This document shows positions 35,876 to 46,226 of a DNA stretch of 64,000 nt, piece by piece. The notes under the pieces were generated by a model. That model worked only from the letters and a program-made list of their open reading frames with translations. It was not told the DNA's origin and searched no databases. The DNA is from Pyxidicoccus xibeiensis (lineage in GTDB: Bacteria; Myxococcota; Myxococcia; Myxococcales; Myxococcaceae): assembly GCF_024198175.1 (NCBI RefSeq), contig NZ_JAJVKV010000017.1, forward strand, positions 124,001 to 188,000. The letters are read 5' to 3'. Made by a program: the position numbers and the translations under genes. How positions within the stretch are numbered: the stretch's first letter is position 1; each line of letters begins with the position of its first letter.

Positions 35876-35890
35876 CGACTCACGCTGCTT

Positions 35891-35925
35891 CCCCGCCCTG
35901 GCGGTAGCGCGTCGCCGGGGCGGGG
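35891..35925 (+). terminator. Terminator hairpin after Hint copy 2
   Basis: CCCCGCCCTGGCG pairs with CGCCGGGGCGGGG, a 13-base-pair stem with one G-T pair and a nine-base loop, 16 bases after the stop. A pyrimidine run (CCCCTCTCTCC) follows. Confidence 0.6.
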
Positions 35926-36003
35926 CCCCTCTCTCCATCCCCCGTCCTTCCTCCACCTGCCTCACGGGCTGCACCGCGAGTGCACCCTCTTATGGGAACT
36001 TCC

Positions 36004-37707
36004 ATGAATCGCGGTACGACCCTGTTGGGCTTCTTCCTCGTGAGCGTCGCCCTGGTCCTGGGCTGTGAAGACACGCCCGGTGACCCGCGTGGCCCCATGC
36101 CCTCGGACGCCAGCACCTGGCACGTCGACGCGGGCGATGCGGGCTCGGCGCTGACGGTCCTCTCCACCACGCCAGGGCCGGGCTCGGCCGGAGCCGACGT
36201 GCTGTCGCCCCTGGCCGTCACGTTCTCCGAGGACCTGGAGCCCTCCACCGTGACGGAGGCCACGCTCACGCTGCTGCACGGCGACCTGCCGGTGGATGGC
36301 GCGGTGGACGTCCAGGGACAGGTGGCCACCTTCACGCCCGCGCGGCGCCTGGCGCTGCTGGGCCACTACACCGCCACCGTGTCGGCGGGCGTGCGCGGCG
36401 CCAGCGGGGCCACGCTGGCGAGCAGCCACGCGTGGAGCTTCACGACCCGGGACGGTGCCTGGGGCGCGGGCGAGCACGTGCACCGTCAGGTGGAGGGACC
36501 GGCGGCGTCGCCACGGCTCGCGCTCGACTCCCACGGCCGCCTGCTGGCCGTGTGGGTGCAGCCCGAGGGCCGCCGTCAGGACCTCTGGTTCAGCCGGTAC
36601 ACGCCCGGCGTCGGCTGGGAGCCCACCAGCGCCGTCGATGCGACCCTGGACGGCACGTCGAATGCGCCCGAGCTCGTCGCCGGGGCCGATGGCTCCATGG
36701 TGGCGGTCTGGGTACAGCAGCGCGGGGCGGCTTCCCTCATGTTCAGCCGCTACCTGCCCGGCCAGGGCTGGGCGCTGCCGGCGCCTGTCGACAGCCGCAA
36801 CGGCGGTGATGTCACCGTCCTCCAGCTCGCCGGTGATGACCTGGGCCGCGTGCTGGCCGTCTGGTCCCAGTTCGACCTGGACAGCTTCTCGGAGAACCTC
36901 TGGTCCGCGCGGTACACGCCAGGGGAGGGCTGGAGCCGCGCGGAGCGCATCGACATCGATGTGGAGACCTTCCCGGGTGACACCTGGGAGCTCGACGTCG
37001 CCATGAGCGGCGCGGGCGAGGCGGTGGCCACCTGGTCCCGCTTCGACGGCAGCCAGAGCACCGCCTGGGCCCGGCACTACTCGCACGGCGCCGGTTGGTC
37101 CGAGCCCGAGCGGCTCGACGACGCGCTGGCGGACACCACCGCCCCCACGGTGGACGTGGCGGCGGACGGCACGGCCTTGCTGGCCTGGCTGCGGCTGGAG
37201 GACGGGCGTCAGACGCTCCAGGGCCGCCGGTACGTGCCCGGCGTGGGCTGGGACCTGCCACTCGCGATTGACGCGGACCTGGTGGGCCACTCCATCGACC
37301 CCCAGGTGCGCTTCGACGCAGCCGGCAACGCGGTGGTGGTGTGGTCCCAGTTCGACGGGGCGCACAACAGCATCCTGGCCAACCACTACACGGCCGGCGC
37401 CGGCTGGGGCCAGGCGCTCGTCCTGGAGACCCATGACGCGGGAAGCGCACGCACGCCTCAGCTGGCGGTGGACGCGCGTGGCCATGCCGTGGCCGTCTGG
37501 GAAGAGGAGCACGGCCCCCTGAGCCGGATTGCCGCCAGCCGCTACGTGGCGGGCAGGGGCTGGAGCCCCGCGACACATCTCGACACGGGCTGTGGTGGCA
37601 GCGGCACCCGGCCCCAGGTCGCACTGAGCACGGGCGGCCATGCCATGGCCGTCTGGTCATCCCTCTCCGAGGGCGCGGCCGCCGTCTGCGGCAACGCCTT
37701 CGAATAG
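36004..37707 (+). CDS. Lipoprotein with Ig-like domain and beta-propeller-type repeats
   Basis: The 567-residue lipoprotein has a signal peptide ending VLGC. Next comes a bacterial Ig-like domain of the SbsA type (TVLSTTPGPGSAGADVLSPL through AWSFTTRD). About seven repeats follow, each with VAVW..., RY.PG.GW and a further strand (e.g. LWFSRYTPGVGWEPTSAVDA), probably a beta-propeller. Such proteins are usually surface-exposed binding or adhesion proteins; the ligand is unknown. ATG 36004 and ATG 35992 are both possible starts. It sits between Hint copies 2 and 3 on the same strand. Confidence 0.8.
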   Translation: MNRGTTLLGFFLVSVALVLGCEDTPGDPRGPMPSDASTWHVDAGDAGSALTVLSTTPGPGSAGADVLSPLAVTFSEDLEPSTVTEATLTLLHGDLPVDGAVDVQGQVATFTPARRLALLGHYTATVSAGVRGASGATLASSHAWSFTTRDGAWGAGEHVHRQVEGPAASPRLALDSHGRLLAVWVQPEGRRQDLWFSRYTPGVGWEPTSAVDATLDGTSNAPELVAGADGSMVAVWVQQRGAASLMFSRYLPGQGWALPAPVDSRNGGDVTVLQLAGDDLGRVLAVWSQFDLDSFSENLWSARYTPGEGWSRAERIDIDVETFPGDTWELDVAMSGAGEAVATWSRFDGSQSTAWARHYSHGAGWSEPERLDDALADTTAPTVDVAADGTALLAWLRLEDGRQTLQGRRYVPGVGWDLPLAIDADLVGHSIDPQVRFDAAGNAVVVWSQFDGAHNSILANHYTAGAGWGQALVLETHDAGSARTPQLAVDARGHAVAVWEEEHGPLSRIAASRYVAGRGWSPATHLDTGCGGSGTRPQVALSTGGHAMAVWSSLSEGAAAVCGNAFE

Positions 37708-37781
37708 CGCAGCCTGGAACATCCAACTCTTTTCAAGAACCCCGGTCCGGGGAACGCCTTCTCACACCCCAAGGAGCAGTC

Positions 37782-39683
37782 ATGTACATGTCTAAGTGGA
37801 AGAAGTTGTGCGCCGCTGCAATGCCTCTTGCCGCGTTGACGACGACGGGGGCCTGGGCTGGAACGCTGCGACCGCTCACGGAGGGAATGGACCAGGCCAC
37901 CCTGAAGGCGGACTCCCAGCACATGCGGCGGGTGTTCGACCAGCGGGAGTCGAAGGAGTTGGAGGACTTCATCCGCATCGACCTGGCGGACCCGACGCAG
38001 CACCGGTTCGTGATGAACCGGCTGCATGCGGCGGGGAAGTCGCAGCGCAACTCGCCACGCCTGTTCGAGCGGCTGGCCATGGCGCGGCAGAAGGCGCTGA
38101 CGCGCGGGGAGCCGGGAATCGGCCGCTCCACGCTGACGGCGAACGCCTGGGGCTGCGACCACTTCATCCTGATGAACACCCAGGCCGCGGTGAACGGTGA
38201 GCGGCCTTATCTGAGCGGCCCGGTGAGCTCGTGCCTCAACGGCGCCAGCTACATCTATGCGGACGTGGTGGCGTACAACTCCAACTACCCGGAGACGGAC
38301 AGCACCATCGTCGCCTCGGCCGCGGATGAGGAGTACGCGAAGGGGACGAACTTCGACAAGGTGTCCGTCAACCCGAAGCTGGCGGTGAACATGCAACGGC
38401 AGATCATCGTCGACTCGATGATGATTGCGATGAACGAGAACACCGGAGAGGAGGTCATCACCTTCACGTCCGCCAAGGACGCGGTGACCAGCGTCCCGGT
38501 CGGCGTTGCGCTCGACCATCCCCGGTTGGCCCCGAGCTCGAGCACCGCGCCCAGAACGCGCATCAACTCCTGCCAGCTGCGCGGTGGCACGGACTGCGAC
38601 TACGCCGTGGTGAACGATGCGATGCAGCCCTACTCGGCCAATGCAGTGGGGGTGGCGCTCCGCAAGACGGAGGTCCCGTGGACGGGCGACTCGGCGGCCG
38701 TCTTCAGGTTCGCGCCAGGGACGTCCTTCGACTCCTCGAAGGTCTACGTGCCCCTGAAGCTCACCTTTGACTCAGGGGCCGAAGTGGTCAACGGCGCCCT
38801 GGTCGACTGCAAGCTCAAGTCCGTCAACACGCTGGTCACGAAGCTGCGGCTCACCAAGCAGTACGGGGGCGGCACCTGCGTCAGCTCGGTGGACCTGTCG
38901 GCGGAAATGGTCGCCTATCTGAACAGCCACCCTGATACGCGGACCATTCCCATCAACCGCCTGCTGAACCTGTCGAGCGAGGCCAACGGCATTGGCTCGT
39001 CGGGGGACTGCACCATGGCCCGCATCGCCAACGAGGTGCTGGAGTTCGCGCTGACCATCAACAGCCGGGCCAACTGCGGCCTGGGTGAGGTCCCCCGCAA
39101 CTTCACCTTCCGCGGCAAGACCCAGGGCCGGTGGGACCTGTACGTGTGGAACAGCTGCATGGCGGAGGGGACGAAGATTGTCCGTGCGGACGGGACGAGC
39201 GTGCCGGTGGAGTCCATCCAGCGGGGCGAGAAGGTGGTGGCCAACGACAGCGGGCTGCTGCTGACGGTGACGGACGTGTCGCGGGGCGGAGAGGACAAGC
39301 CGCTGGTGCGCTTGGGAGACGACAAGGGGCACCAGGTGCTGCTGACGGAGACGCACCCGGTGCTGACGTCCAAGGGGGCGGTGGCGGCCGCGGCGCTGAA
39401 GGTGGGCGACCGGGTGATGACGCAGGCGGGTGCGGCGACGCTGACGACGGTGAAGCGCGAGGCGTACGCGGGGCAGGTGTACAACCTGACGCTGGGCACG
39501 GAGCAGGAGCTGCTGGCGGCGGGGAAGCTGGACCGGACGATGTATGCCAATGGCTTCCGGGTGGGAGACAACACGATGCAGGCGGAGCTGAGCGGGCCGA
39601 AGGCGAAGACGGGCCCGGTGCTGGCGCGGCTGCCGAAGGCCTGGCACGTTGACTACCGCAACAGTCCCGCCTACCAGCAGTAG
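37782..39683 (+). CDS. Exported protein with C-terminal Hint domain, copy 3
   Basis: The 633-residue protein starts with a signal peptide (LCAAAMPLAALTTTGAWA) and has the same unknown N-terminal region as copies 1 and 2 (DSMMIAMNENTGEE, CQLRGGTDCDYAVVND). Its Hint domain begins at Cys459 (NSCMAEGTKI) with TETHPVL, VYNLTLG and YANGFRVGDN. AAGGAG lies seven bases before the ATG. The stop is followed after only three bases by a peptidase S51-like gene, so the two are probably translated from one message. Confidence 0.87.
   Translation: MYMSKWKKLCAAAMPLAALTTTGAWAGTLRPLTEGMDQATLKADSQHMRRVFDQRESKELEDFIRIDLADPTQHRFVMNRLHAAGKSQRNSPRLFERLAMARQKALTRGEPGIGRSTLTANAWGCDHFILMNTQAAVNGERPYLSGPVSSCLNGASYIYADVVAYNSNYPETDSTIVASAADEEYAKGTNFDKVSVNPKLAVNMQRQIIVDSMMIAMNENTGEEVITFTSAKDAVTSVPVGVALDHPRLAPSSSTAPRTRINSCQLRGGTDCDYAVVNDAMQPYSANAVGVALRKTEVPWTGDSAAVFRFAPGTSFDSSKVYVPLKLTFDSGAEVVNGALVDCKLKSVNTLVTKLRLTKQYGGGTCVSSVDLSAEMVAYLNSHPDTRTIPINRLLNLSSEANGIGSSGDCTMARIANEVLEFALTINSRANCGLGEVPRNFTFRGKTQGRWDLYVWNSCMAEGTKIVRADGTSVPVESIQRGEKVVANDSGLLLTVTDVSRGGEDKPLVRLGDDKGHQVLLTETHPVLTSKGAVAAAALKVGDRVMTQAGAATLTTVKREAYAGQVYNLTLGTEQELLAAGKLDRTMYANGFRVGDNTMQAELSGPKAKTGPVLARLPKAWHVDYRNSPAYQQ
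39132..39648 (+). repeat. Near-identical direct repeat B covering the Hint region of copy 3
   Basis: Partner of the repeat at 35324-35840, 3808 bases away in direct orientation. A recombination between the two would delete the repeat lipoprotein gene and fuse copies 2 and 3 in frame. Confidence 0.85.
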
Positions 39684-39686
39684 TCC

Positions 39687-40403
39687 ATGAGCTCCTCGCC
39701 CAAGCCCCTCTTCCTCCTCGCGGACAGCTCGCTGTTGTTCTGGCGGAGTGAAGGCAGGCCCTTCCTGGACTGCCTCCACACGCTGACGCGGGCGGAGCAG
39801 GGCGGTCAGCCGCTCCATGCGGCCTACCTGGGCGCCTCCAACGGTGACGAGCCCGCGTACTTCGAGCTCTTCACAGGGGCCATGGAGCTGGCCGGCATCA
39901 CCCGCTGCCGGATGATTCCGTCGGAGCCCACGGCCGAGGACCTCGCGTGGCTCGCTCGGGCGCACGTCATCCTGCTGGCGGGAGGAGACCCCCGGCTGGG
40001 CTGGGACGCCTTCCAGCGCAACGGCGTGGAGCCCCTGCTCCGTGAGCGTCACGCCGGAGGCGCCATCCTCATCGGCATCTCCGCGGGGGCGATGCAGCTG
40101 GCGGCGAGGGCGTGGAGCGAGGGTTCCCTCAGCGGGGAGTCCCTCTTCACACCGCTGGGCCTGGCGCCCTTCCTGGTCGGCGTCCATGAGCAGCCGGAGT
40201 GGAAGGAGCTGAAGTGGGCGATGCGGGAGGCGGGCCCGGGGGCGCGAGGAATCGGCATTCCGCTGGGCGGGGGCGCGCTCCTGCACCCGGACCAGCGGCT
40301 GGAGCCGGTGCGGCACCCGCTGGTCGAGTTTCGCAATGAAGCAGGCGTGCTGCGCGAGACGCGGCTGGACCCGCCGGCCCTTCAGTCGCTGGTGACGAAG
40401 TAG
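39687..40403 (+). CDS. Peptidase S51 / class I glutamine amidotransferase-like protein
   Basis: The 238-residue protein has the S51/cyanophycinase layout: VILLAGGDPRLGW before the nucleophile elbow, GISAGAM with the likely catalytic Ser near residue 133, and several His later in the chain. Relatives are Ser peptidases such as dipeptidase E and cyanophycinase. No signal peptide is seen, so it should be cytoplasmic. It starts three bases after the Hint copy 3 stop, and its 3' end overlaps the convergent ureidoglycolate lyase gene by 22 bases. Whether it acts on Hint products or on unrelated peptides cannot be told. Confidence 0.75.
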   Translation: MSSSPKPLFLLADSSLLFWRSEGRPFLDCLHTLTRAEQGGQPLHAAYLGASNGDEPAYFELFTGAMELAGITRCRMIPSEPTAEDLAWLARAHVILLAGGDPRLGWDAFQRNGVEPLLRERHAGGAILIGISAGAMQLAARAWSEGSLSGESLFTPLGLAPFLVGVHEQPEWKELKWAMREAGPGARGIGIPLGGGALLHPDQRLEPVRHPLVEFRNEAGVLRETRLDPPALQSLVTK

Positions 40404-40888
40404 GACTCGGCGAGGGGACGCTCTTCGCAGTCGCGCGCCGTGCCGTCCTCCCACGCGAGCATCAACAGATCCGCCGGTCCGTCGAGTGCGATGATGGGGT
40501 GGTGCCAGAGGCCGGCGCGGTAGTTCACGCCCTGGCCGGGGCCGCACACGAAGGCGCGGAGCTGGGACAGGTCGGGCTCGCCGCGCGCGTCATCCGGGCA
40601 CACGACGACGAGGAAGCGCTGGCAGGCGAGCGCCACGAACAGCTGCGACGAGCACGGGTGGCGTTCGAGCAGCCGGACCTGGAAGGGCAGGGACTTCGCC
40701 ACGGAGCGGAACACGGCGAGGTTGGGCTGGGCGTCCGGCCGGCTGCCACCGAGCCGGGCGACGTGGTCGAAGCGGGTGGCGGTGCCCTGGTTGGCGCTGG
40801 TGCCGCCGGCGAGCTCCAGGCCGATGACGTCGCCGAAGGGGGAGAAGGCCTCCCGCGTGAGGGGCTGGGCCCGGATTGGCTCTCGCAT
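40382..40888 (-). CDS. allA: Ureidoglycolate lyase
   Basis: The 168-residue protein matches ureidoglycolate lyase in length and motifs: an N-terminal PLTREAFSPFGDVI and GVNYRAGLWHHPIIAL in the cupin-like core, with conserved His. The enzyme splits ureidoglycolate into glyoxylate and urea at the end of purine/allantoin breakdown. No other allantoin gene is in the window, so it is either isolated or works with genes elsewhere. It converges on and overlaps the S51-like gene at the 3' end. Confidence 0.82.
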   Translation of the reverse strand: MREPIRAQPLTREAFSPFGDVIGLELAGGTSANQGTATRFDHVARLGGSRPDAQPNLAVFRSVAKSLPFQVRLLERHPCSSQLFVALACQRFLVVVCPDDARGEPDLSQLRAFVCGPGQGVNYRAGLWHHPIIALDGPADLLMLAWEDGTARDCEERPLAESYFVTSD

Positions 40889-41016
40889 GGGGCGTCACTC
40901 TAGTACCGCGCCAGGGCCACGAGACACCCGTCCGGGAGCCAGGCGGACGGCCGTGCCGCGGCATGGGCGCTGAATCCCACGGCGGGGCTGGCCATCCTTC
41001 GCTACGGTGAGGCCCC

Positions 41017-42407
<1,391 letters not shown>

Positions 42408-42411
<4 letters not shown>

Positions 42412-43226
42412 GCGGCAAGTTGCTGCTGCTCTCCGCTGTGGCGCTGCTGGCCGCGTGCAGCGGTCCGACCGCGATGGGGCGGGGGGCGCACGGGCGCTAT
42501 GCACAGTCGGCGGACTCGGCGACGAGTGTCTGTCTGCGCAATCCCGCGTGCTACACCCAGGTTGGGGACGATGCGGTCATCCCCTGGCTCTCGCGTGCGG
42601 CCTCCGCGGTTCGCACGGCCACCGCCACGCTGCGCTTGCTCGAGGCCGCGGACCTGGAGCGCGTCGAGGAAGTCCTGATTGAATGCGCGAAGCTGGCGAA
42701 CTTCGAGGTCAATGAGCGGGTCTTCGGGCAGGGAAAGCGCCCCACGCGGGAGCAATGCGAGAAGGTGGTGAGACGGGACGCCAGGAACAACCCCGTGACG
42801 TGGGCCATGGACCTGGGAACCGCGAAGCACGAGGTGGCGCTGAAGTGCGCCGAGGCGAAGCTGGGGGAAGCAGTGCCGGGCAACTTCAGTGTCGAGCCTC
42901 GATACCATAGGGACCTGAAGACGGGACGGCTCCGTTTGCTGGACCCGGAAGAGGTAAAGCTCTGGCTGGCTGATGGACTCTTCCACCTGTTGCTGGGGAC
43001 GCTGGTTCCCGATGTTGTGTTGCACGCATCAGGAGACCCGCTCAAGGCCTTGACTGCCTATGACTTCAAGTTCCCTTGTGCTGACACAAAGGAGCCGGAC
43101 TGGAACAGGTATCCGGAAGGGCATCCATACGCCGGGCTGAGCCAGGGAGAGGCTTACAGCAGGCTCTTGATGCTGGAGGTGAAGTCTGCTCGTGTCTCTC
43201 CAGGCTGGGGAATTACCCGATGGTAG
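42408..43226 (+). CDS. SitA-like lipoprotein with C-terminal restriction-endonuclease-fold toxin domain
   Basis: The 272-residue product has a lipoprotein signal (LLLLSAVALLAAC) and a helical middle. Its C-terminal region carries a PD-(D/E)xK-type nuclease core: PD202 in LVPDVVLH, then D219-F-K221 in YDFKFPC, followed by YAGLSQGEAYSRLL. This resembles the Tox-REase-5 class of interbacterial toxins. In myxobacteria, SitA proteins are lipoproteins with variable toxin ends passed to kin by TraAB outer-membrane exchange, each with an immunity gene downstream. The next gene, overlapping by seven bases, is a DUF3396 immunity-type protein. The assignment to SitA rests on lipobox plus toxin plus immunity, not on sequence search. 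Confidence 0.75.
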
Positions 43227-44146
43227 ATAGATACCCCCATATTCGCGCTCATCACCATCTCGAGGATGAGGATGTGACTGTAGTTGTCCTCCGGGATGGC
43301 GTGAGCATCACGTTCTTCATGCGCCGGACTCATGAAGAAATCGAACAAGCCGTGAGGAATGCTCTTGGCGTGTATTGTCGCGCGGTGGGGCAGAAGTCGC
43401 TCGGCCTGTATGATGACCACAATGGTGGATGGAAACAGCTCGATGAAAACGGCTGGCACACCGTCTGGCAGAGGCTTTCCGGAAAGCGCACTGCGAATAT
43501 CGCGCTGAGGGAGGGGCATGGCTCCGAGCTCGGCTACGCGTTCCATTATCATGGGACCGATTTCGGAAATCCCCATGTCACGAACTTGATTCCTGATGCG
43601 ACCTCCGTCGTGTCGTTCTGGCTTCCTACCGAGTTCATGCGCGAGCACGGCCCCGGGCGGGTGCGAGAGCTGGCGTTGGAGTTGGGGGATGGATTGCCCT
43701 TCAACTCAGGTCAGGCCGGGCTCTCATTTCTCATGTGGTCTTGGCTGCGCAGCAACACGCCCATCATCCGTCAGGTGAGCTCCCGTCATCCTGGCATCGA
43801 CATTCCGGACTTGAATACCCTGTCCAGCAGGCTCGGCACACGGCTGAGAGGTCCTGCCTGGCTCACGTTCCTCGGTCAACCCGTTCTAGGTGAGCTGGGA
43901 GGCGTGGAGGGCCTTCGCACCCGGTTGCACGCGCCCGGTACCACCGTGCAGGAACTGGAAGGCGACCAGGCCGTCGTGACGCTGGGCGAGTGGCCGGAGG
44001 CGGGCGACCTGGAGCAGGGTGACACACTGCCACACTACCGCGAACTGGCGCGCGTACTTGAGCCCTGGCTCTACTCACATGGGAAATACTGGGGCAACCT
44101 CACACCTGAGGAGACGCGCCGCTGGGAGCGCCGCTTCCTCGACTGA
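43220..44146 (+). CDS. DUF3396 (type VI immunity family) protein
   Basis: The 308-residue soluble protein has recognisable DUF3396 features: VTVVVLRDGVSITFFMRRTHEE, ALGVYCRAVG, VSFWLPTEFMREHGPGRVRELA and LPFNSGQAGLSF. Members neutralise nuclease-type toxins encoded beside them. No signal peptide is present, so it should protect the cytoplasm. The ATG overlaps the toxin stop. Base use is visibly less GC-rich than in surrounding genes, especially 43000-43850, which suggests acquisition of the pair by transfer. Confidence 0.8.
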   Translation: MVDRYPHIRAHHHLEDEDVTVVVLRDGVSITFFMRRTHEEIEQAVRNALGVYCRAVGQKSLGLYDDHNGGWKQLDENGWHTVWQRLSGKRTANIALREGHGSELGYAFHYHGTDFGNPHVTNLIPDATSVVSFWLPTEFMREHGPGRVRELALELGDGLPFNSGQAGLSFLMWSWLRSNTPIIRQVSSRHPGIDIPDLNTLSSRLGTRLRGPAWLTFLGQPVLGELGGVEGLRTRLHAPGTTVQELEGDQAVVTLGEWPEAGDLEQGDTLPHYRELARVLEPWLYSHGKYWGNLTPEETRRWERRFLD

Positions 44147-44261
44147 GCGGCGACTCCCTACCCACCCAACTACACGCCGCAGCCCTCGAAGAGAGCGGCG
44201 GCGGCCTCCCTTGGACGTCAGGACTCGGAAACTCGGCCGAGCGCGTCACCCGAGCCTTGGG

Positions 44262-46007
44262 TCAGCGGCAGTTCTGGATGTCGTCCAGGTGGTCGTCCGA
44301 CAGGGAGTGGTTGAGATGGTGCCCCTCGTCATCGGAAGACGTCATATAGACCAGGGCCTGTTCCACCCCGTAGGCTGCGGCATCGGCATTCTGTTGTCTC
44401 CACCATTCGCAGTAATCGGCCGCATGGGCGTTTTCCAGATTCGGTGTGGGGGCGCCGCACATGTATTGTTGCTTGTTGGAGTTGAACTCCGTGATGATCA
44501 TCGGCATGCGACCCGACACAGGCCCCCACTGCGGGTCTTCCAGCAGGTTGCGAAACGTTCGATAGTTGCGGCCGTCCCCATCTCCAGCCCGCTCCCGACT
44601 TGAGTTACACACGCCATTCTCAGTCGGCCAGGCCCAGTAGGTGTGCACACCAATCCGTGCCGCGTAGGAAATGATGTGCTGGCGCACTCCAGGATTCTTG
44701 TACCACTCCGAGGCGGTGCCAAGGGTCGCCGCGGAGCCAGGGCTGAGGCCTGCGTAGACGAGTGGCACATCGCCCAGATTTTCCGCCTGCAGGCCAAGGT
44801 AGAAGCCATGGAAGAAGGCGTTGTAGTTGTCCATGACGGCAGAAGGAGACGCTCCCTCCACCCATCCACCATACTCCACCTTGAGGTTGGGTTCATTTCC
44901 CACCTCCACGAACAAGTGCTGCAACTTCAGTTCGTTCCGTGCGTAGAGAAGGGTGGACGCCAACCGCGTCGCGAAGGCTCGTCCGCGGTCCTCCCATGAG
45001 ACGCCTTCCTGGATGTCGTTGAATTCCGCAGCGGGCTCCGCGCGCAGGACAAAAGTTGCATGATTTCCCACCGCCGCCTTGATTTCGCGCAGCTTCCGTT
45101 TCTGATCGTTGAGCATGTCGGCCTGATATTCATGGCCGGCAAAGGAGAAGATGTTCGTCTTCACCGAGTTCACGTTGCCAATCGTCTGGAGGATATCCAG
45201 GTCGCGTGCAAAGTAATTGTCCACACTGAGGTAGGGGTAGGCGCTCGCGTACAGGTGCAGCCCGCGCGTGGAGAGGGCGGGCGTGGCCGCCAGGCTCTGC
45301 ACCTGGGCATGGGTCAGCGCCACGTTGAACAGCTTCACCTCGTCGATGAGGCCGTTGAGCCCGTTGGGTCCCGCGGCGCCTTGCCACGGGTTGTTGCCAA
45401 TGGAGATCGGCCTGGTGGTGGGTTGGATGGTGGCGGGGAGGTTGGCGGGCCGGGGGACCACTTTCAGTTCCGAGCCATTGACATACAGCTTCAGGTCCTC
45501 CCCCGTGTACACCCCTGCAATGTGGATCCAGTTGTTCGGCTCCATGGAGCCAATGTGGGCACGCGCGATGACTCCCGTGCCCCAGGTGCCGACCGGAAAG
45601 ACCACCGCGAACTGGGCTTCCTGTCCCTCCAGGGAAAGGAGCCAGGAGTCCTTGCCGTACCATTGGTTCACCACGGCCTGGCTGCCAGCGAAGCCGTTCG
45701 GCTTCACCCATGCCGACACCGTCATCGCGGTCCCCAGCGTGAAGGGCCCCACGTCGGTGGCTTCGAAGCGGTCGCCCGTGCCATCCAACCGGGCCGCGCT
45801 GCCATACAGGCCGGCGGCGTCGCACGTCGCCTGCTCCCGCGCAGTGGCATGAGCCTGCGTGGTCGAGTCATCCAGGCCCCGAGGGTCGCAGAGGTCGAAG
45901 CTCCAGTAGCCGACCGGTAGCGGAAACGTCTCCAGCGCGAAAGCGCTGAACGGGGACAGCAGGGCCGCGGCGGATGCCACGGCCAGACAGCGGCGCATCG
46001 TCTTCAC
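44262..46007 (-). CDS. Exported LamG-like plus clan A glycoside-hydrolase-like protein
   Basis: The 581-residue protein has a signal peptide (CLAVASAAALLSPFSAFA). About residues 30-235 form a concanavalin/laminin-G-type domain (GTAMTVSAWVKPNG, WIHIAGVYTGEDLKLYVNG, GLIDEVKLFNVAL). A TIM-barrel domain follows, with a likely acid/base Glu in FVEVGNEPNL and a likely nucleophile Glu in MIITEFNSN, as in clan A glycosidases. Substrate is unknown; a matrix or plant/microbial polysaccharide is likely. The GTG at 46007 has AAGGGAG five bases upstream; the ATG nine bases later would be badly spaced. Confidence 0.78.
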   Translation of the reverse strand: MKTMRRCLAVASAAALLSPFSAFALETFPLPVGYWSFDLCDPRGLDDSTTQAHATAREQATCDAAGLYGSAARLDGTGDRFEATDVGPFTLGTAMTVSAWVKPNGFAGSQAVVNQWYGKDSWLLSLEGQEAQFAVVFPVGTWGTGVIARAHIGSMEPNNWIHIAGVYTGEDLKLYVNGSELKVVPRPANLPATIQPTTRPISIGNNPWQGAAGPNGLNGLIDEVKLFNVALTHAQVQSLAATPALSTRGLHLYASAYPYLSVDNYFARDLDILQTIGNVNSVKTNIFSFAGHEYQADMLNDQKRKLREIKAAVGNHATFVLRAEPAAEFNDIQEGVSWEDRGRAFATRLASTLLYARNELKLQHLFVEVGNEPNLKVEYGGWVEGASPSAVMDNYNAFFHGFYLGLQAENLGDVPLVYAGLSPGSAATLGTASEWYKNPGVRQHIISYAARIGVHTYWAWPTENGVCNSSRERAGDGDGRNYRTFRNLLEDPQWGPVSGRMPMIITEFNSNKQQYMCGAPTPNLENAHAADYCEWWRQQNADAAAYGVEQALVYMTSSDDEGHHLNHSLSDDHLDDIQNCR

Positions 46008-46176
46008 GAGGACTCCCTTGCTGGCCCATTGGGGCCGAGGCGGGTCTACCGGGGAGTCTGACTCATGAAGTGGCTGATGCTGTAGCAACCGAGTAGATGT
46101 TCCAGCGGCCCATGGTGTGCGACACCCGGGGTTGCAGTCCGGTGGCACGATTGCTGTTTCACAGGACCTGGAAGCG

Positions 46177-46212
46177 GGGCCCGCCACCCTCGGAGCGAGC
46201 AGCGGCGGGCCC
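46177..46212 (-). terminator. Hairpin downstream of the second ten-Cys miniprotein gene
   Basis: GGGCCCGCC and GGCGGGCCC form a nine-base-pair stem with an 18-base loop just after the miniprotein stop, at the same place as in the paralogue at 26 kb. Flanking bases are also partly shared between the two loci. Confidence 0.5.
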
Positions 46213-46226
46213 GGGGACGTCAGGAC

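Noticed and set aside
37740..37752. CCCCGGTCCGGGG as a terminator before Hint copy 3
   Set aside because: The palindrome has no room for a stable loop with a long stem and lies only about 30 bases before the start, so it was not listed.
30000..39683. Hint domains as true inteins interrupting a host gene
   Set aside because: No extein continues after the domain: only a short tail follows, the terminal His-Asn and +1 nucleophile are missing, and three separate genes share the layout.
40382..40403. Overlap of the S51-like and ureidoglycolate lyase genes as a frameshift artefact
   Set aside because: Both proteins end at plausible family lengths, and convergent 3' overlaps of this size are common in compact bacterial genomes.
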